Shown here in pieces: positions 23,682-33,267 of a stretch of DNA of 56,110 nt (position 1 is the stretch's first letter; each line of letters opens with the position of its first letter). Origin of the DNA: Candidatus Sumerlaeia bacterium (GTDB lineage: Bacteria > Sumerlaeota > Sumerlaeia > SLMS01 > JAHLLQ01); the NCBI GenBank assembly GCA_019634695.1, contig JAHCAW010000024.1, positions 1 to 56,110 of the forward strand, written 5' to 3'. The translations under genes were made by a program, and so were the position numbers. The notes beneath the pieces were generated by a model. It saw only the letters and a program-made list of their open reading frames with translations, had not been told where the DNA came from and searched no databases.

Positions 23682-25565
23682 ATGACTGCAAAAATCACCC
23701 TGCCTCTGCCCCCACACGGAGGCGTCGCGGCGCTCGTCGAGCGTCTCGTCCCGGCCGCCAAGGCCACCGAGTTGATCGAGAAGCACAAGAGTGCTCCCCG
23801 CATTGTCGTCCCCAACGCCGACCTGTCGACCGTTCGCCGCTTCGGCGACGGCGCCCTGACGCCGTTGGCCGGCCCGATGACGCGCAAGGCCTACCAACTC
23901 GTCCTCGACGAAGCCCGCATCGAGCACGGCGGCAAGTCGTGGGCCTGGGGCATCCCCCTGTCCCTGCCGGTGACCGACGCCGAGGCCAAGAACCTGAAGG
24001 CGGGCGTCAGCGCCCTGCTGGTCGACGAGAAGGGCACCCCGGTGGCCGTCCTTGAGGTCGAGGACGTCTTTGCCTGGGACAAGAAGGAGTACAACGCCAA
24101 GGTCTACGGCACCGAACGTCAGGACCACCCGGGCGCGCGCATCGCGAACGACGACCCGCGCTCGACGCTGGTCGGCGGCACGATCCATGTTTTCCCGTGG
24201 GAGAACCCGACGGACGTGGTCGGCAAGTACATCTTCTCGCCGCGCCAGACGCGCGAGAAGCTGGCCGCCAAGGGCTGGGACGCGGCGATCGCGTTCCAGA
24301 CGCGCAACCCGCTGCACCGTGCGCACGAGTACGCGATGGTGGTGGCGTGCGAGCGCCTGACCGCGCAGGGCCTGAAGGCCGGCGTGGTGCTCAACCCGCT
24401 GGTCGGCGAGACCAAGAGCGACGACGTGCCCGCCTGGGTGCGCATGCTGGCCTACGAAAACCTGAAGGACAAGCGCCTGCTCGGCGTGGGCGACAGCGAG
24501 CCCGCGATCTGGAAGAAGGCCGGCTACGACATCAACGATGTCTTCGACCTGTTCGCGCTCGACATCAAGATGTTCTACGGCGGCCCGCGCGAGGCGATCA
24601 TGCACGCCGTCTATCGCCAGAACTACGGCTTCTCGCACATCATCATCGGCCGCAAGCACGCCGACGCGCCCTACGACGACGGCAGCAACATCTGGGGCGA
24701 CTTCGACGCGCAGGAGATCTTCGGCAAGCTCAACGGCAGCATCGAAATCAAGACGGTCAACGTCGGCTTCGCGGCCTACTACGAGGAACTCGGGCGCTGC
24801 GGGCTGATCGAGGAGCACGCTCCGAAGGGCTGGAAGCCGGTCAGCGTTGCCGGTCGCATCCTGCGCGAGCAGCTCGTCGGCGGCCAGACACCGGACCCGC
24901 GCATCATCCGCCCGGAGACCAGCGTCATCCTCATCGAAGCCTACCGCCGCAAGCAGGCGCAGGAGCGCCATGTGCACTGGCACCAGCACAGCGTCGAGCG
25001 CAAGGAGCGCGAGGCGCTCAACGCCCACAAGGGCGTGACGCTGTGGTTCACCGGGCTCTCGGGCTCGGGCAAGTCGACGATCGCCAACGGCGTGGCCGCC
25101 ATGCTGCACCAGCGCGGCATCCGCACCTACGTGCTCGACGGCGACAACATCCGCCACGGACTCAACAAGGACCTGGGCTTCTCGCCCGAGCACCGCGTCG
25201 AGAACATCCGCCGCATCGGCGAAGTGGCCAAGCTGTTCACCGACGCCGCGGTGGTCAACATGACCGCCTTCATCAGCCCGTACCGGGCCGACCGCGACAT
25301 CGCGCGCCAGCTCCAGCCCGACAGCTTCATCGAGGTCTACGTCGATGCCGACGTGCCGACCTGCGAGAAGCGCGACCCGAAGGGGCTGTACAAGAAGGCC
25401 CGCGCGGGCGAGATCAAGGGATTCACCGGCATCGACGCCCCGTACGAGGCCCCCGAGAACCCCGAGATCCGCATCGACACCTCCCACAACGACATCGACA
25501 CCTGCATCGGCGAGATCCTGATCGAACTCGAGCGCCGCGGCATCATCCCGGCCCCCAAGTCCTGA
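23682..25565 (+). CDS. sat/cysC: Bifunctional sulfate adenylyltransferase/adenylylsulfate kinase
   Basis: A 627-residue fusion that activates sulfate in two steps: ATP plus sulfate gives APS, then APS is phosphorylated to PAPS. Residues 1-435 are ATP sulfurylase, with [11 protein letters not shown] carrying the two active-site His and the second motif in the form GRKHADAP rather than GRDHAG. Residues about 445-627 are APS kinase: P-loop GLSGSGKST (about 456-464), [24 protein letters not shown], and [18 protein letters not shown]. The start at ATG 23682 follows AGGAAG; the open frame to 23574 crosses poor sequence. There are no cysteine-synthesis or sulfotransferase genes beside it, so PAPS could serve either assimilation or sulfated polymers. 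A strong terminator follows. Confidence 0.95.
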   Translation: MTAKITLPLPPHGGVAALVERLVPAAKATELIEKHKSAPRIVVPNADLSTVRRFGDGALTPLAGPMTRKAYQLVLDEARIEHGGKSWAWGIPLSLPVTDAEAKNLKAGVSALLVDEKGTPVAVLEVEDVFAWDKKEYNAKVYGTERQDHPGARIANDDPRSTLVGGTIHVFPWENPTDVVGKYIFSPRQTREKLAAKGWDAAIAFQTRNPLHRAHEYAMVVACERLTAQGLKAGVVLNPLVGETKSDDVPAWVRMLAYENLKDKRLLGVGDSEPAIWKKAGYDINDVFDLFALDIKMFYGGPREAIMHAVYRQNYGFSHIIIGRKHADAPYDDGSNIWGDFDAQEIFGKLNGSIEIKTVNVGFAAYYEELGRCGLIEEHAPKGWKPVSVAGRILREQLVGGQTPDPRIIRPETSVILIEAYRRKQAQERHVHWHQHSVERKEREALNAHKGVTLWFTGLSGSGKSTIANGVAAMLHQRGIRTYVLDGDNIRHGLNKDLGFSPEHRVENIRRIGEVAKLFTDAAVVNMTAFISPYRADRDIARQLQPDSFIEVYVDADVPTCEKRDPKGLYKKARAGEIKGFTGIDAPYEAPENPEIRIDTSHNDIDTCIGEILIELERRGIIPAPKS

Positions 25566-25595
25566 CGGGCCAACAGTCTCCGCCTGCAATTCCAC

Positions 25596-25640
25596 GCCCC
25601 GCCCGGCCACCATGCCGGGCGGGGCATCTGTATGTTTTTC
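25596..25640 (+). terminator. Strong intrinsic terminator after sat/cysC
   Basis: A perfect 12-bp GC stem (25596-25607 with 25614-25625, 6-base loop) is followed by ATCTGTATGTTTTTC. It ends the sulfurylase transcript 30 bases past the stop. Confidence 0.85.
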
Positions 25641-25741
25641 GTTACGGCCTGAGGACCGGGGCCATAATGCCCTTGCGTCGTGGAATGGCTCGGCTGTTTA
25701 TGCGCGTACCCCCATTGCACCAACAAAGGATGGACGACACC

Positions 25742-27112
25742 ATGAGAACCTATCTCCTTGCCGTGGCCATGCTGGCTGCGGGAACCACCGTGGCATCCGC
25801 GGCGACGTTGACCGTCGCCAAGAGTGGCACGCCGAATCACTCGACGATTCAAGCCGCAATTACGGCGGCCGCCGACGGCGACGTGATTCAGATCCTTGAC
25901 GATGCCGTCTACGACGAGGGCATCTCGGTCACCAAGGCCCTGACGATCGAGGGCACCGGAACGAACCGCCCGATCCTGGCGCTTCAGGCCGGCCCGACGC
26001 AGGCCACGGGCGACACGCTTTCCGACGGTCTGGTCGTCCAGCTCCCTGCTGCCGGAAGTGTCACGCTGCGCAACTTGATCCTTATCCCGTCGGCGACCAA
26101 TACGCCGCTCGACGACCTGCTCCGCACCGCCGGCACGGACCTGACCATCACGCTCGACAACCTGCTCATCACCTCCAACAACGGCGCCAACGCGCCGGTC
26201 ACGACCGACGGACTCAGCGCGGCCAACATGACCGGCGCCATCCAGACCGGCGACGACGGCATCTTCCTGGCCGGCACGAACACGATCGGCACGCTGACCA
26301 ACGTCGTGGTCTCGCACCACCAAAACACCGGCACCGGCCGTGACGGCATCGTGTGCAGCGCCGTCATCAACAGCGTCACCATCGGCGACGGCTGCGTGTT
26401 CTCCTACAACGGCCGCCTCGGCATTCAGGCGCATGGCGCGCAGTCCTTCGTGATCAATGCCCCGAACGACCGCGTGATCGTGAAGGGCAACGCGGGCTTC
26501 GCGGGCGTCTGGTTCGCCGGCGCCCAAGCGGCCACGCGCTCGATCAATGGCCTGATCTCGGTCAACAACACCGGCTTCGGGCTCGAGCACCAGAGCCGCG
26601 GCGCGATCGAGGCGACTCTCTCGAACATGATCCTGGCCAACAACGGCGGGCTGAACATGGTCGTCGGCGAAGTCGGCACCGGCAACACGGTGATCACGGA
26701 CTCGACGATCTCGAACGGCGCCACGAACGCCATGCGGATCAACGCGGCCGCGGCCGGCGACGTGACGGTCACCAACTCGATCTTCGGCGGCAGCGGCACC
26801 GGCACCGGCATCATCGAGCACCTGGGCACCGGCACGCTGACCCTGAACAACTGCGCGGTCGTCACGGCGGGCCTGAACCGTCTGGCCGATCCTCCGACCG
26901 GCGGCACCGGCACCATCGTCCAGAACAGCGTCATCAACGCCGATCCGGGCTTCCTGCAGATCAGCAACGAGACGCTGGAGAGCTTCTTCCAGGTCACGAG
27001 CGCGGCCTATGAGACCGCTGGCACCGCCGGCTCCAACCTCAAGGGCGGCGGCACCTTCGGCATCCCCGAAGTTCCGGCCTCGGCCGACAGCAACTGGCTG
27101 CTCTACAACTGA
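25742..27112 (+). CDS. Secreted right-handed beta-helix protein
   Basis: A 456-residue exported protein. ATG 25742 with AAGGA 11 bases upstream opens a clear signal peptide (MRTYLLAVAMLAAGTTVASA). The mature chain has a regular run of short strands and Asn/Thr/Gly turns (ADGDVIQILDDAVYDEGISV, TIEGTGTNRPILAL, NTVITDSTISNGATNAMRIN), the pattern of parallel beta-helix (PbH1/pectate-lyase-like) proteins. No lyase or hydrolase residue set can be identified, so it may be a surface adhesin or polysaccharide-binding protein. There is no C-terminal anchor or sorting domain. It is flanked by two strong terminators and so forms a single-gene unit. Confidence 0.85.
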   Translation: MRTYLLAVAMLAAGTTVASAATLTVAKSGTPNHSTIQAAITAAADGDVIQILDDAVYDEGISVTKALTIEGTGTNRPILALQAGPTQATGDTLSDGLVVQLPAAGSVTLRNLILIPSATNTPLDDLLRTAGTDLTITLDNLLITSNNGANAPVTTDGLSAANMTGAIQTGDDGIFLAGTNTIGTLTNVVVSHHQNTGTGRDGIVCSAVINSVTIGDGCVFSYNGRLGIQAHGAQSFVINAPNDRVIVKGNAGFAGVWFAGAQAATRSINGLISVNNTGFGLEHQSRGAIEATLSNMILANNGGLNMVVGEVGTGNTVITDSTISNGATNAMRINAAAAGDVTVTNSIFGGSGTGTGIIEHLGTGTLTLNNCAVVTAGLNRLADPPTGGTGTIVQNSVINADPGFLQISNETLESFFQVTSAAYETAGTAGSNLKGGGTFGIPEVPASADSNWLLYN

Positions 27113-27140
27113 TCCACAGCTCCCCAACCGAGCGACTCCC

Positions 27141-27176
27141 GGGAGGCCCTTCCATGCGAAGGGCCTCCCTTCTTTT
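27141..27176 (+). terminator. Strong intrinsic terminator after the beta-helix gene
   Basis: A perfect 12-bp stem (27141-27152 with 27158-27169, loop CATGC) followed by TTCTTTTC, 28 bases past the stop codon. Confidence 0.88.
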
Positions 27177-27230
27177 CGCCTCTTGCTCCCCCGTCGGCGC
27201 CGCGTAGGCTCTCCGTCCGGAGGACGAGCC

Positions 27231-28010
27231 ATGACACCGCGCGAATGGGACTTGATGGAGACCAACCTCTTCCGGATCCGGAAGCGGAAGTACGAAGTGG
27301 CCGTCCTGCCGGTCGGCGCCACCGAGGCGCATAACTGGCACCTGCCGGAAGGGCAGGATGTCTTCCAGGCCGTGCACGTGGCGCAGCGAAGCTGCGAGCT
27401 GGCCTGGCCGCGCTGCGAGTCGGTCATTTGCCTGCCCGCGCTGCCCTACGGCGTGGACTGCAACCTGATGGCCTTCCCGCTTTCGATCCACGTCTCGCAG
27501 GCGGTGCTCGATGCGATGGTGCGCGACATTCTCGTCTCGCTGCGCCACCACGGGATTCGCAAGACGGTGATCGTCAACAGTCATGGCGGCAACGAGTTCA
27601 GCCCGCTGATCCGGCAGGTGCAGGCGGACCTGGACGTGCACGTCTTCCTGTGCAACTGGTGGGCGGTGGGGCGGGATCGCTGGGCCGAGATGTTCGAGGA
27701 CGCGGGCGACCATGCCGGCGAACTCGAGACGGCCGCGGCGCTGGCACTGCACCCGCATCTGGTCGAGCCCGGCGTTGCCGCCGACGGCAAGCCGCTGCCG
27801 TTCCGCTTCGAGGCGCTCGAGAAGGGTTGGCTCAAGACCAGCCGCGACTTCGGTCGGCTGAACGACCACTGCGGAGTCGGCGATCCGAAGGCCGCCACGG
27901 CCGAGAAGGGGCGTGCTTACCTCGACCTGGTCTGCGGCCGCGTGGCCGACTTCCTCGTCGAGTTGGCTCGCACGCCCATCGACCCGCACTTCCCCCAAGT
28001 GGTGCCTTGA
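27231..28010 (+). CDS. Creatininase-family metal-dependent amidohydrolase
   Basis: A 259-residue member of the creatinine amidohydrolase/MftE-like family. The start has GGAGGA just upstream. Metal-site motifs are GATEAHNWHLPEGQDV (Glu32, His34, Asp43), NSHGGNE, and DHAGELETA with the conserved Glu. The family includes creatininase, FAPy-deformylase-like enzymes and peptide-processing MftE; all use a two-metal site to cut an amide in small cyclic or peptide substrates. No creatine-utilisation gene or mycofactocin-type precursor is nearby, so the substrate is open. It is the first gene after a terminator and precedes the PAS protein by 154 bases. Confidence 0.9.
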   Translation: MTPREWDLMETNLFRIRKRKYEVAVLPVGATEAHNWHLPEGQDVFQAVHVAQRSCELAWPRCESVICLPALPYGVDCNLMAFPLSIHVSQAVLDAMVRDILVSLRHHGIRKTVIVNSHGGNEFSPLIRQVQADLDVHVFLCNWWAVGRDRWAEMFEDAGDHAGELETAAALALHPHLVEPGVAADGKPLPFRFEALEKGWLKTSRDFGRLNDHCGVGDPKAATAEKGRAYLDLVCGRVADFLVELARTPIDPHFPQVVP

Positions 28011-28164
28011 CCCCGAAAGAACTGTGGTTCCCTGAGCGGCGTTCGTGGTTCGACTGGCGGGAACCGTCCCGAACGCCGGCAGGGATTCCTCTTTTTCCTC
28101 GCGTCGGCACCCCGCGAGCGGGCAAGAAGTCCCACTCTCCAAGGGGCGAAATGGGTGGACCGAC

Positions 28165-29166
28165 ATGGCCGATGATCTCGGGAAAGGGCGGGGAGAGCAA
28201 TCGGGGAGCGAGGTTCAGGCGCAATCGCTGGTCGCTGCCCTGCGAAGCTCGGCCGATGCAGCCGACGGACCCGTGCGACTCCGGCGCTCCGATGCGCTGC
28301 TGGCCGATCCGGCACGCCAGATCGACCGCATTCTGGCCAACAGCCGCGACGTGTTGCTGATCCACGCGGACGGCCACCTTCTCTACATGAATCCCCCGGT
28401 GGCGCGCTTCCTCGGCGCACGCGACCCCGAGGCCTTTGCCGCGCGACGTCTGGCGGAGTTCGTCAGTGACGAGGATGCCGAGATCCTGGGGCGGATTCTC
28501 GACGAGGTGGGACGCGCCCGACGCCCGATGCCGACCGGTCGCCTGCACCTGCGCGCCGACGATGGCAAGGAGCTGCTCGTCGAGGTGCGGTCGCTGCCGA
28601 TCATGCACGAGGGCCGCGAGGCAGTCATCACGATGGGCAAGGTGGTGCCCTCGTTGCAGAAGGAGTCGCGCGAGGCGGAGGCGGTCGAGCGGGTGCTGCT
28701 CGACGCGGGCGACTTGCGCGAGACCGCCGCGGCCGAACTGCGACGCGCCGCCAAGGGCGGTCTGCCGATCTCGCTGCTCATCTTCCAGATTGATCGCCTG
28801 GCGGCTCTGCGCGCCACCGAAGGTCGCGAGGTCGCCCAGACGGCGAACCGCCTCGTCGCCGAGACCTGCCTGCGCACCCTGCGCACGAGCGACTTCGTGG
28901 GCTTCGTGGACGAGGATACCGTCGGAGTGCTGCTGCCGGTGACCGACATCACTCCGGGGCAACTGGTGGCGGAGCGGCTGCGGAGTGCGCTCGGGCGCAT
29001 TCGGCTCGAAGGGGCCAGCGGACCGATTCCGTTCACGACGAGCGCGGGCTTGGTTGAGTATTCGCCCTCGCGCGATGCGGACTTCACGGCGGTGCTGTTC
29101 CGGGCGCGCGCGGCGCTGGCCGAGGCGGTCGATCTGGGCGGCGATCGCGTACACGCCGGGCTCTGA
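28165..29166 (+). CDS. PAS domain plus degenerate GGDEF domain protein
   Basis: A 333-residue cytoplasmic protein. Residues about 50-170 form a PAS domain (SRDVLLIHADGHLLYMNPPV start). Residues 180-333 have the fold order of a GGDEF domain (SLLIFQIDRLAALRATEGRE, then RTSDFVGF, then TVGVLLPVTD and a closing TTSAGLVEYS), but the GGDEF signature itself is replaced by FVDEDT near residues 246-252. It should therefore not make cyclic-di-GMP and may act as a nucleotide or partner sensor. I start at ATG 28165, the only Met in a good place; the frame to 28045 lacks support. It converges on the DUF4105 gene with 33 bases between. Confidence 0.85.
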   Translation: MADDLGKGRGEQSGSEVQAQSLVAALRSSADAADGPVRLRRSDALLADPARQIDRILANSRDVLLIHADGHLLYMNPPVARFLGARDPEAFAARRLAEFVSDEDAEILGRILDEVGRARRPMPTGRLHLRADDGKELLVEVRSLPIMHEGREAVITMGKVVPSLQKESREAEAVERVLLDAGDLRETAAAELRRAAKGGLPISLLIFQIDRLAALRATEGREVAQTANRLVAETCLRTLRTSDFVGFVDEDTVGVLLPVTDITPGQLVAERLRSALGRIRLEGASGPIPFTTSAGLVEYSPSRDADFTAVLFRARAALAEAVDLGGDRVHAGL

Positions 29167-29199
29167 TTGCAGGCCACTCGCCAGCGGAAGGGCGACGCG

Positions 29200-30216
29200 C
29201 TACTCGCCCAGGCGCTCGCGCAGCAAGCGCGACCACTCGGCGCCGGTCTGCGCTTCGGGCGGTTGCGCCGAGACGCGAAAGCGGCGCCGCGCCTCCTCGG
29301 GCGGTAACTCGACGTCCAGCAGACCGCGCTCGAAGGCCAGTTCGTCCGCGAAGCCCGGAAAGACAAGCCGCCAGTCGAGGCCCAGCGAACGGCCCGAAAG
29401 CCGCTCGTAGTGGCGCACGACGTTCGACGTGCAGTTGCTGGTCAGCGAGTTGTAGAACTCGGGCCGACGACCCAGCGCATCGGCGCGTGCGAGCATGTCT
29501 TCCAGCATGGCGCGCATCGCCGGCCGCGATGCGCGCACCGGATAGATCTCGACCGGGTCGCCCTCCACAAAGGCGCGCAAGCCCACAAGGTCCCGCTCGT
29601 CCCCGACGACGTAGATCAGCTCGTAGTTCCGGAACAGGCCCTTGAGTGGATGGTAGGCGCTGCCGCGCACGCGCCGGGCCTCGACCGATATTGCCAGACG
29701 CTCGCCGTCATCGAAACCGAACGAGACGAACGTGTGCGCCACGCCCCGCCATGGATGGAACGGCACGACAAGGAACTCCATGTCGACCAACGTCGAGAGA
29801 TCGTAGGTGCGTGCTTCCCAGCGTACCTCGAAGTCGTCGACGGCACGCCACTGGACATGGCGCACGTTCTCCACGGTCATCCGATCGCCGTCGATGCGGA
29901 CGACCGGCATGCGGGCCTGGGGCGCGATCCAGGCGCGATCGATCGACGGTGCACGCAGCATCCATCCGATCTGGACAACGAGCACCGCGCCGGCCACGAC
30001 GGCCCATCGCCGGCGCCGCGGCGCCACGGCAAGGAACCCGGCCGTCGCCCCCGTCCACCACACCGCCAGCAACAGGCGAAGCGCCGGCGCGACCCACTCC
30101 ATCGCCACGATCTGCGCGAGGCTCCAGAGCCAGAACGGCACCAGCATCCACGCGACCGCTGTCGACAGGCGGGACGGCGTGTGCACAGCGGACAGACTGG
30201 CTTGTTCAGCAGACAT
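29200..30216 (-). CDS. DUF4105 (Lnb N-terminal periplasmic-type) membrane protein
   Basis: A 338-residue protein with about three N-terminal membrane helices (roughly 15-40, 42-62, 67-88) and a soluble domain. The domain matches DUF4105: HPWRGVAHTFVSFGFDDG, then AYHPLKGLFRNYELIYVVGD, and the conserved Cys in FYNSLTSNCTSNVVRHY. This domain resembles NlpC/P60-like thiol proteases by the order of Cys and His (in VAHTFVSF), so an enzyme of papain type is possible, though no substrate is known. In Lnb-type proteins it faces the periplasm. It is a single-gene unit with the start at ATG 30216. Confidence 0.85.
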   Translation of the reverse strand: MSAEQASLSAVHTPSRLSTAVAWMLVPFWLWSLAQIVAMEWVAPALRLLLAVWWTGATAGFLAVAPRRRRWAVVAGAVLVVQIGWMLRAPSIDRAWIAPQARMPVVRIDGDRMTVENVRHVQWRAVDDFEVRWEARTYDLSTLVDMEFLVVPFHPWRGVAHTFVSFGFDDGERLAISVEARRVRGSAYHPLKGLFRNYELIYVVGDERDLVGLRAFVEGDPVEIYPVRASRPAMRAMLEDMLARADALGRRPEFYNSLTSNCTSNVVRHYERLSGRSLGLDWRLVFPGFADELAFERGLLDVELPPEEARRRFRVSAQPPEAQTGAEWSRLLRERLGE

Positions 30217-30346
30217 GGCGCACGACAGGGCCCAATCCGATGGGCACCGTCAAGAGGATGCGCGATCTTCAGGGCTTGTGGTTCGAGCGGCGCCACTCGA
30301 TGCCGGGCGAAATGGCGTCAGGCGCCAAGGGAGGATTCGTTCTGCC

Positions 30347-31378
30347 TCAGCGGACGGCGAAGCTGCTGTTGACGTTACCTTCCGGGTCCTTGATCGGGAA
30401 GACGTTCTCCGGGTCGGGAAGCCACTCGTCGTCGATGATGTACTTGTACTGATGCAGTCCGGGGGGCAGGTCGAGCCGCGCGCCCCACATGCCGGGATCG
30501 GTGCGGTTGCGATACATCGGCACGCGCTGCCAATTGGTGAAGGTGCCGGCGATCTCGATCTTGGAGGCTCGGGGCTCGTAGAGCACAAAGGTGACGGAAC
30601 GGCCCTCGATGGCCGGGGAGACGATGCGGGCGCCGATCAGGAGGGCGGAGTTGAAGTCGCCGTAGGGGTTGGGCTTCCGCATCGGGTTGCGGGGATCGAC
30701 GACGTAGTCGCGCCCATCGACGTAGAAGAGGTACTCGTAGAGCCCCTGGTGCAGGTGCACATCGAGCACCCAGACGCCCTGGCCGGCGGCCAGCATCGGG
30801 TGGGCGTCGAGACGCCAGTCGTTGAAGTCGCCGACGACGTGGACCTGGTTGGCCTGCGGGGCACGGAACACCAAGCGCACAGGGGTCGTGCCCGGCCGTG
30901 GCGTCATGATGTCGATGGCCGTCGTTTCGAAGGTGCGGGCCTGCAGCGAGCCGCGATGCACTTGCCCGACGCGGTCGAGGTAGCGCGCGAAGTCCACCGG
31001 GTCCTTGTAGCCGACGGCGCGGTCCACTTCCTTGCCGGTGCTGTCGAGGAAGACGACCGTCGGGACGCGGATGATGCGCATGCGCTCGCGCGCGGCGGCG
31101 TCGGAGGTGACGTCGATGGCAATGCGGACGAAGTCGGCGCCGAGTTCGCGCACGCGGTCGTCGACCAGCGTCGACTCCTCCATGTACTTGCAGGGCAGGG
31201 CGCGCGTGTTATAGAGGTACACCATGCCGGGGGCGTTCTTGGCCCGCATGGCTTGTCGCCCGAGCTCAAGGTTGCGGAACCACCCCTCGCCCAAGTCGGC
31301 GGCTCCCGCGGGAATGAGAGGCCACAGGAAGGCGACCACAAGGAGCATCCAGCCGCGAGTGCCGATCGTTCGTGCCAT
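30347..31378 (-). CDS. Exported thioredoxin-like protein fused to two CBM48-type domains
   Basis: A 343-residue exported protein with a signal peptide (residues 1-27, ending IPAGA). Residues 30-150 have the thioredoxin fold, in the subgroup with a CxxCKxME motif, but only the second Cys is kept (ALPCKYMEE), so it cannot form the usual disulfide; RVPTVVFLDSTGKEVDRAVG is the cis-Pro region. Residues 165-250 and 260-343 are two isoamylase-N/AMPK-glycogen-binding (CBM48) domains, seen in VHVVGDFNDWRLDAHPM and IEIAGTFTNWQRVPMYRN, each followed by a YEYLFYVDG or YKYIIDDEW strand. The fusion suggests a periplasmic protein that docks on alpha-glucan or another partner. The role of the joined domains is not known to me. 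Confidence 0.88.
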   Translation of the reverse strand: MARTIGTRGWMLLVVAFLWPLIPAGAADLGEGWFRNLELGRQAMRAKNAPGMVYLYNTRALPCKYMEESTLVDDRVRELGADFVRIAIDVTSDAAARERMRIIRVPTVVFLDSTGKEVDRAVGYKDPVDFARYLDRVGQVHRGSLQARTFETTAIDIMTPRPGTTPVRLVFRAPQANQVHVVGDFNDWRLDAHPMLAAGQGVWVLDVHLHQGLYEYLFYVDGRDYVVDPRNPMRKPNPYGDFNSALLIGARIVSPAIEGRSVTFVLYEPRASKIEIAGTFTNWQRVPMYRNRTDPGMWGARLDLPPGLHQYKYIIDDEWLPDPENVFPIKDPEGNVNSSFAVR

Positions 31379-31596
31379 TGTCTGTCACCTCCCCGGTGTC
31401 GTGTCCCCTAGGCGGGAGGGTGGCACCCGCGGCAGGGGAATTCCTGTTGGACCCGTCTGAACGGCCGACGGTGCCGGATCAATGCCAAGCCATCGCGCGG
31501 CGATAAACATTGGCGGCGATGTTATAAAACCAGTAACGGATATTAGGGAGCCTGTCTATCGGAATTTGGGGTGCGGCGATGGGGGGGAGGCTTGTC

Positions 31597-31626
31597 TTGA
31601 CCACGTTGGCGCCCGCCGATTAGGGT
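31597..31626 (+). promoter_or_regulatory. Possible sigma-70-type promoter of the response regulator gene
   Basis: TTGACC at 31597-31602, an 18-base spacer and TAGGGT at 31621-31626. The start of transcription would be near 31633, giving a leader of about 42 bases. The intergenic region 31379-31674 is the most AT-rich stretch nearby (31500-31560) and should also hold the promoter of the minus-strand gene at 31378. Confidence 0.3.
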
Positions 31627-31674
31627 CTGGACGGAGTCGAGGGGCCGTTCCCACATTCCGGGGGAGCACGTTCG

Positions 31675-32943
31675 ATGGGCGACCGGTTCCGTGTCATGGT
31701 CGTCGACGACGACGCGGACATCCGCGAATTGCTGCGGGTGAGCCTGTCGGCGGCGTTCGAGGTCGTCGAGGCCCGCAATGGACTCGATGCCGTGCTCAAG
31801 CTCAAGTACCAGCCCGACATCGCCGTGGTCGACATCATGATGCCGATCATGAACGGGCACGACTTGATCCGCAAGATTCGGACGACCGAGGGCTTCGCCG
31901 ACATGCCGATCCTGGCACTGTCGGCGCTCAACCAGCGCAGCGACATCAAGGCGGGATACGACGCCGGCGCGAACCTGTACCTGACGAAGCCCTTCCAGCC
32001 CGAGCGCGTCATCCGCAACCTGGGTCACCTGCTGGAGGGGCGCACCCCGCGCGCCAAGGACCAGACGCTGGAGGAGATCGAGAACCGCGAGCGCATCCAG
32101 GAGGCCCACCTCCAGCGGGCGTTGCAGAAGAAGAAGGAGGAGCACGAGGTGCCGCTCGCCGAGGCGGAGACGACGCCTTCGCGCGAGACCCCGCCCCAGG
32201 GAACGCCACGCGCGGCCGCGATCACCCCGCCGCCCGAGCGACAGTCGTCCAGCTCTGTCGAGATTCTGCTCCCCCACCAGTTGCGCAAGCTGCCGCGCCC
32301 GTCCGGCGACGCGCATGCGCGCCAGAACTACACGCCGCCGCCCGAGGAGACGCCGCTGCCGCCCTCGCCGCTCGAGCGCCTGACGAGCGGCGAGCACCAC
32401 ACCCCGGCGATCGGCTCTCCCCGGGTCCTGCTCGTGGACGACGACGAGGATTTCCTGGTCATCACGCGCTCGATGCTCGAGGAGCACTATGAGGTGATCA
32501 CGGCACACGACGGCTTCGAGGCCCTCAACAAGGTCCCGGAGGTCGAGCCCGACATCTTCATCATCGACGGCATGATGCCGAAGATGAGCGGCTACCAGTT
32601 GATCGACATGCTGAAGGGAGCGCAGGAGACGCACTTCCGGCCGATCATCTTCTGCTCGGCGCGGGGCAGCGACCGCGACCGGCGTCTGGTCGAGCAGAAG
32701 GGCGTGCGCCACTATCTGGTGAAGCCGTTCTCGCCGGCGCGGCTGCTGGGGATGCTCGACGAGATCGTCGCGGATCCCTCCTTCATCGTGGCCGACAAGA
32801 AGCGCTCGTACAAGGACATCCTCTACGAAGAGGGCGTGCGCCGCGCCGCGCACATGACGGCCGAGAGCCGCAAGCGCCGCTGGGAAACCTACGACACGCT
32901 CGAGAAGTTCCTCAAGGACACGGTGAACAAGGACAAGAAGTGA
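31675..32943 (+). CDS. Response regulator with two receiver domains
   Basis: A 422-residue cytoplasmic protein. Receiver 1 spans about 1-120 with the acidic pair in MVVDDDAD, phosphorylatable Asp53 in VVDIMMP and Lys in LTKPF. A 120-residue linker is first helical and charged (EEIENRERIQEAHLQRALQ), then Pro-rich and disordered. Receiver 2 spans about 245-365 with LLVDDDED, Asp298 in IIDGMMP and LVKPF. Both domains keep all catalytic residues. The C-terminal 55 residues are basic and helical. There is no DNA-binding or enzymatic output domain, so it most likely acts through protein contacts or as a phosphorelay node. The partner kinase could be that at 1271-3898, but nothing links them directly. 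Confidence 0.93.
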   Translation: MGDRFRVMVVDDDADIRELLRVSLSAAFEVVEARNGLDAVLKLKYQPDIAVVDIMMPIMNGHDLIRKIRTTEGFADMPILALSALNQRSDIKAGYDAGANLYLTKPFQPERVIRNLGHLLEGRTPRAKDQTLEEIENRERIQEAHLQRALQKKKEEHEVPLAEAETTPSRETPPQGTPRAAAITPPPERQSSSSVEILLPHQLRKLPRPSGDAHARQNYTPPPEETPLPPSPLERLTSGEHHTPAIGSPRVLLVDDDEDFLVITRSMLEEHYEVITAHDGFEALNKVPEVEPDIFIIDGMMPKMSGYQLIDMLKGAQETHFRPIIFCSARGSDRDRRLVEQKGVRHYLVKPFSPARLLGMLDEIVADPSFIVADKKRSYKDILYEEGVRRAAHMTAESRKRRWETYDTLEKFLKDTVNKDKK

Positions 32944-33017
32944 CCCGCGCGCCCGGAACTCTGTTCCGGAGTTCACTGTCCAACGCGTCCGAATCGATGA
33001 AACGGAGAGCCTGTTCC

Positions 33018-33263
33018 ATGAAGAATCTCGTTCGCTCCGTCGGCTGCGCGTGCGTCGCGGTGTTGCTGGCGGGGGTGCTCGGAGGGTGCGCGCTCGTCGG
33101 CACCAAGCGCGTCAATGCCGGGGACGTGGACGTCGTGCGGGTCGGCCTGATCAACGGCGCCGGCGAGCGGAAGTACCTGCTCGCCCTGCACGACGGCGAC
33201 CTGCCCGAGGACAGCATCGCGCTGCTGCAACTGTGGTCCTACAAGGTGCCCGCGAAGAAGTGA
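33018..33263 (+). CDS. Small lipoprotein
   Basis: An 81-residue lipoprotein: basic start, hydrophobic stretch and a lipobox LGGC near residue 24. After processing only about 58 residues remain, with a VDVVRVGLINGAGERKYLLA strand region. The ribosome site GGAGAG lies 11 bases before ATG 33018; an upstream ATG at 32997 is less likely. It follows the response regulator by 74 bases and may be co-transcribed. The family is unknown. It ends four bases before the convergent kinase gene. Confidence 0.75.
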   Translation: MKNLVRSVGCACVAVLLAGVLGGCALVGTKRVNAGDVDVVRVGLINGAGERKYLLALHDGDLPEDSIALLQLWSYKVPAKK

Positions 33264-33267
33264 GCGG

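Noticed and set aside
24640..24670. ATP sulfurylase motif GRKHADAP as a lost active site
   Set aside because: I recall this variant from other fused sulfurylase/APS kinases; the rest of the active site is intact, so it is more likely subfamily-specific than a defect.
24197..27112. 971-codon frame spanning the sulfurylase and the beta-helix gene
   Set aside because: Only its last 456 codons are a protein; the first part is a shadow of sat/cysC in another frame, and a terminator and ribosome site lie between.
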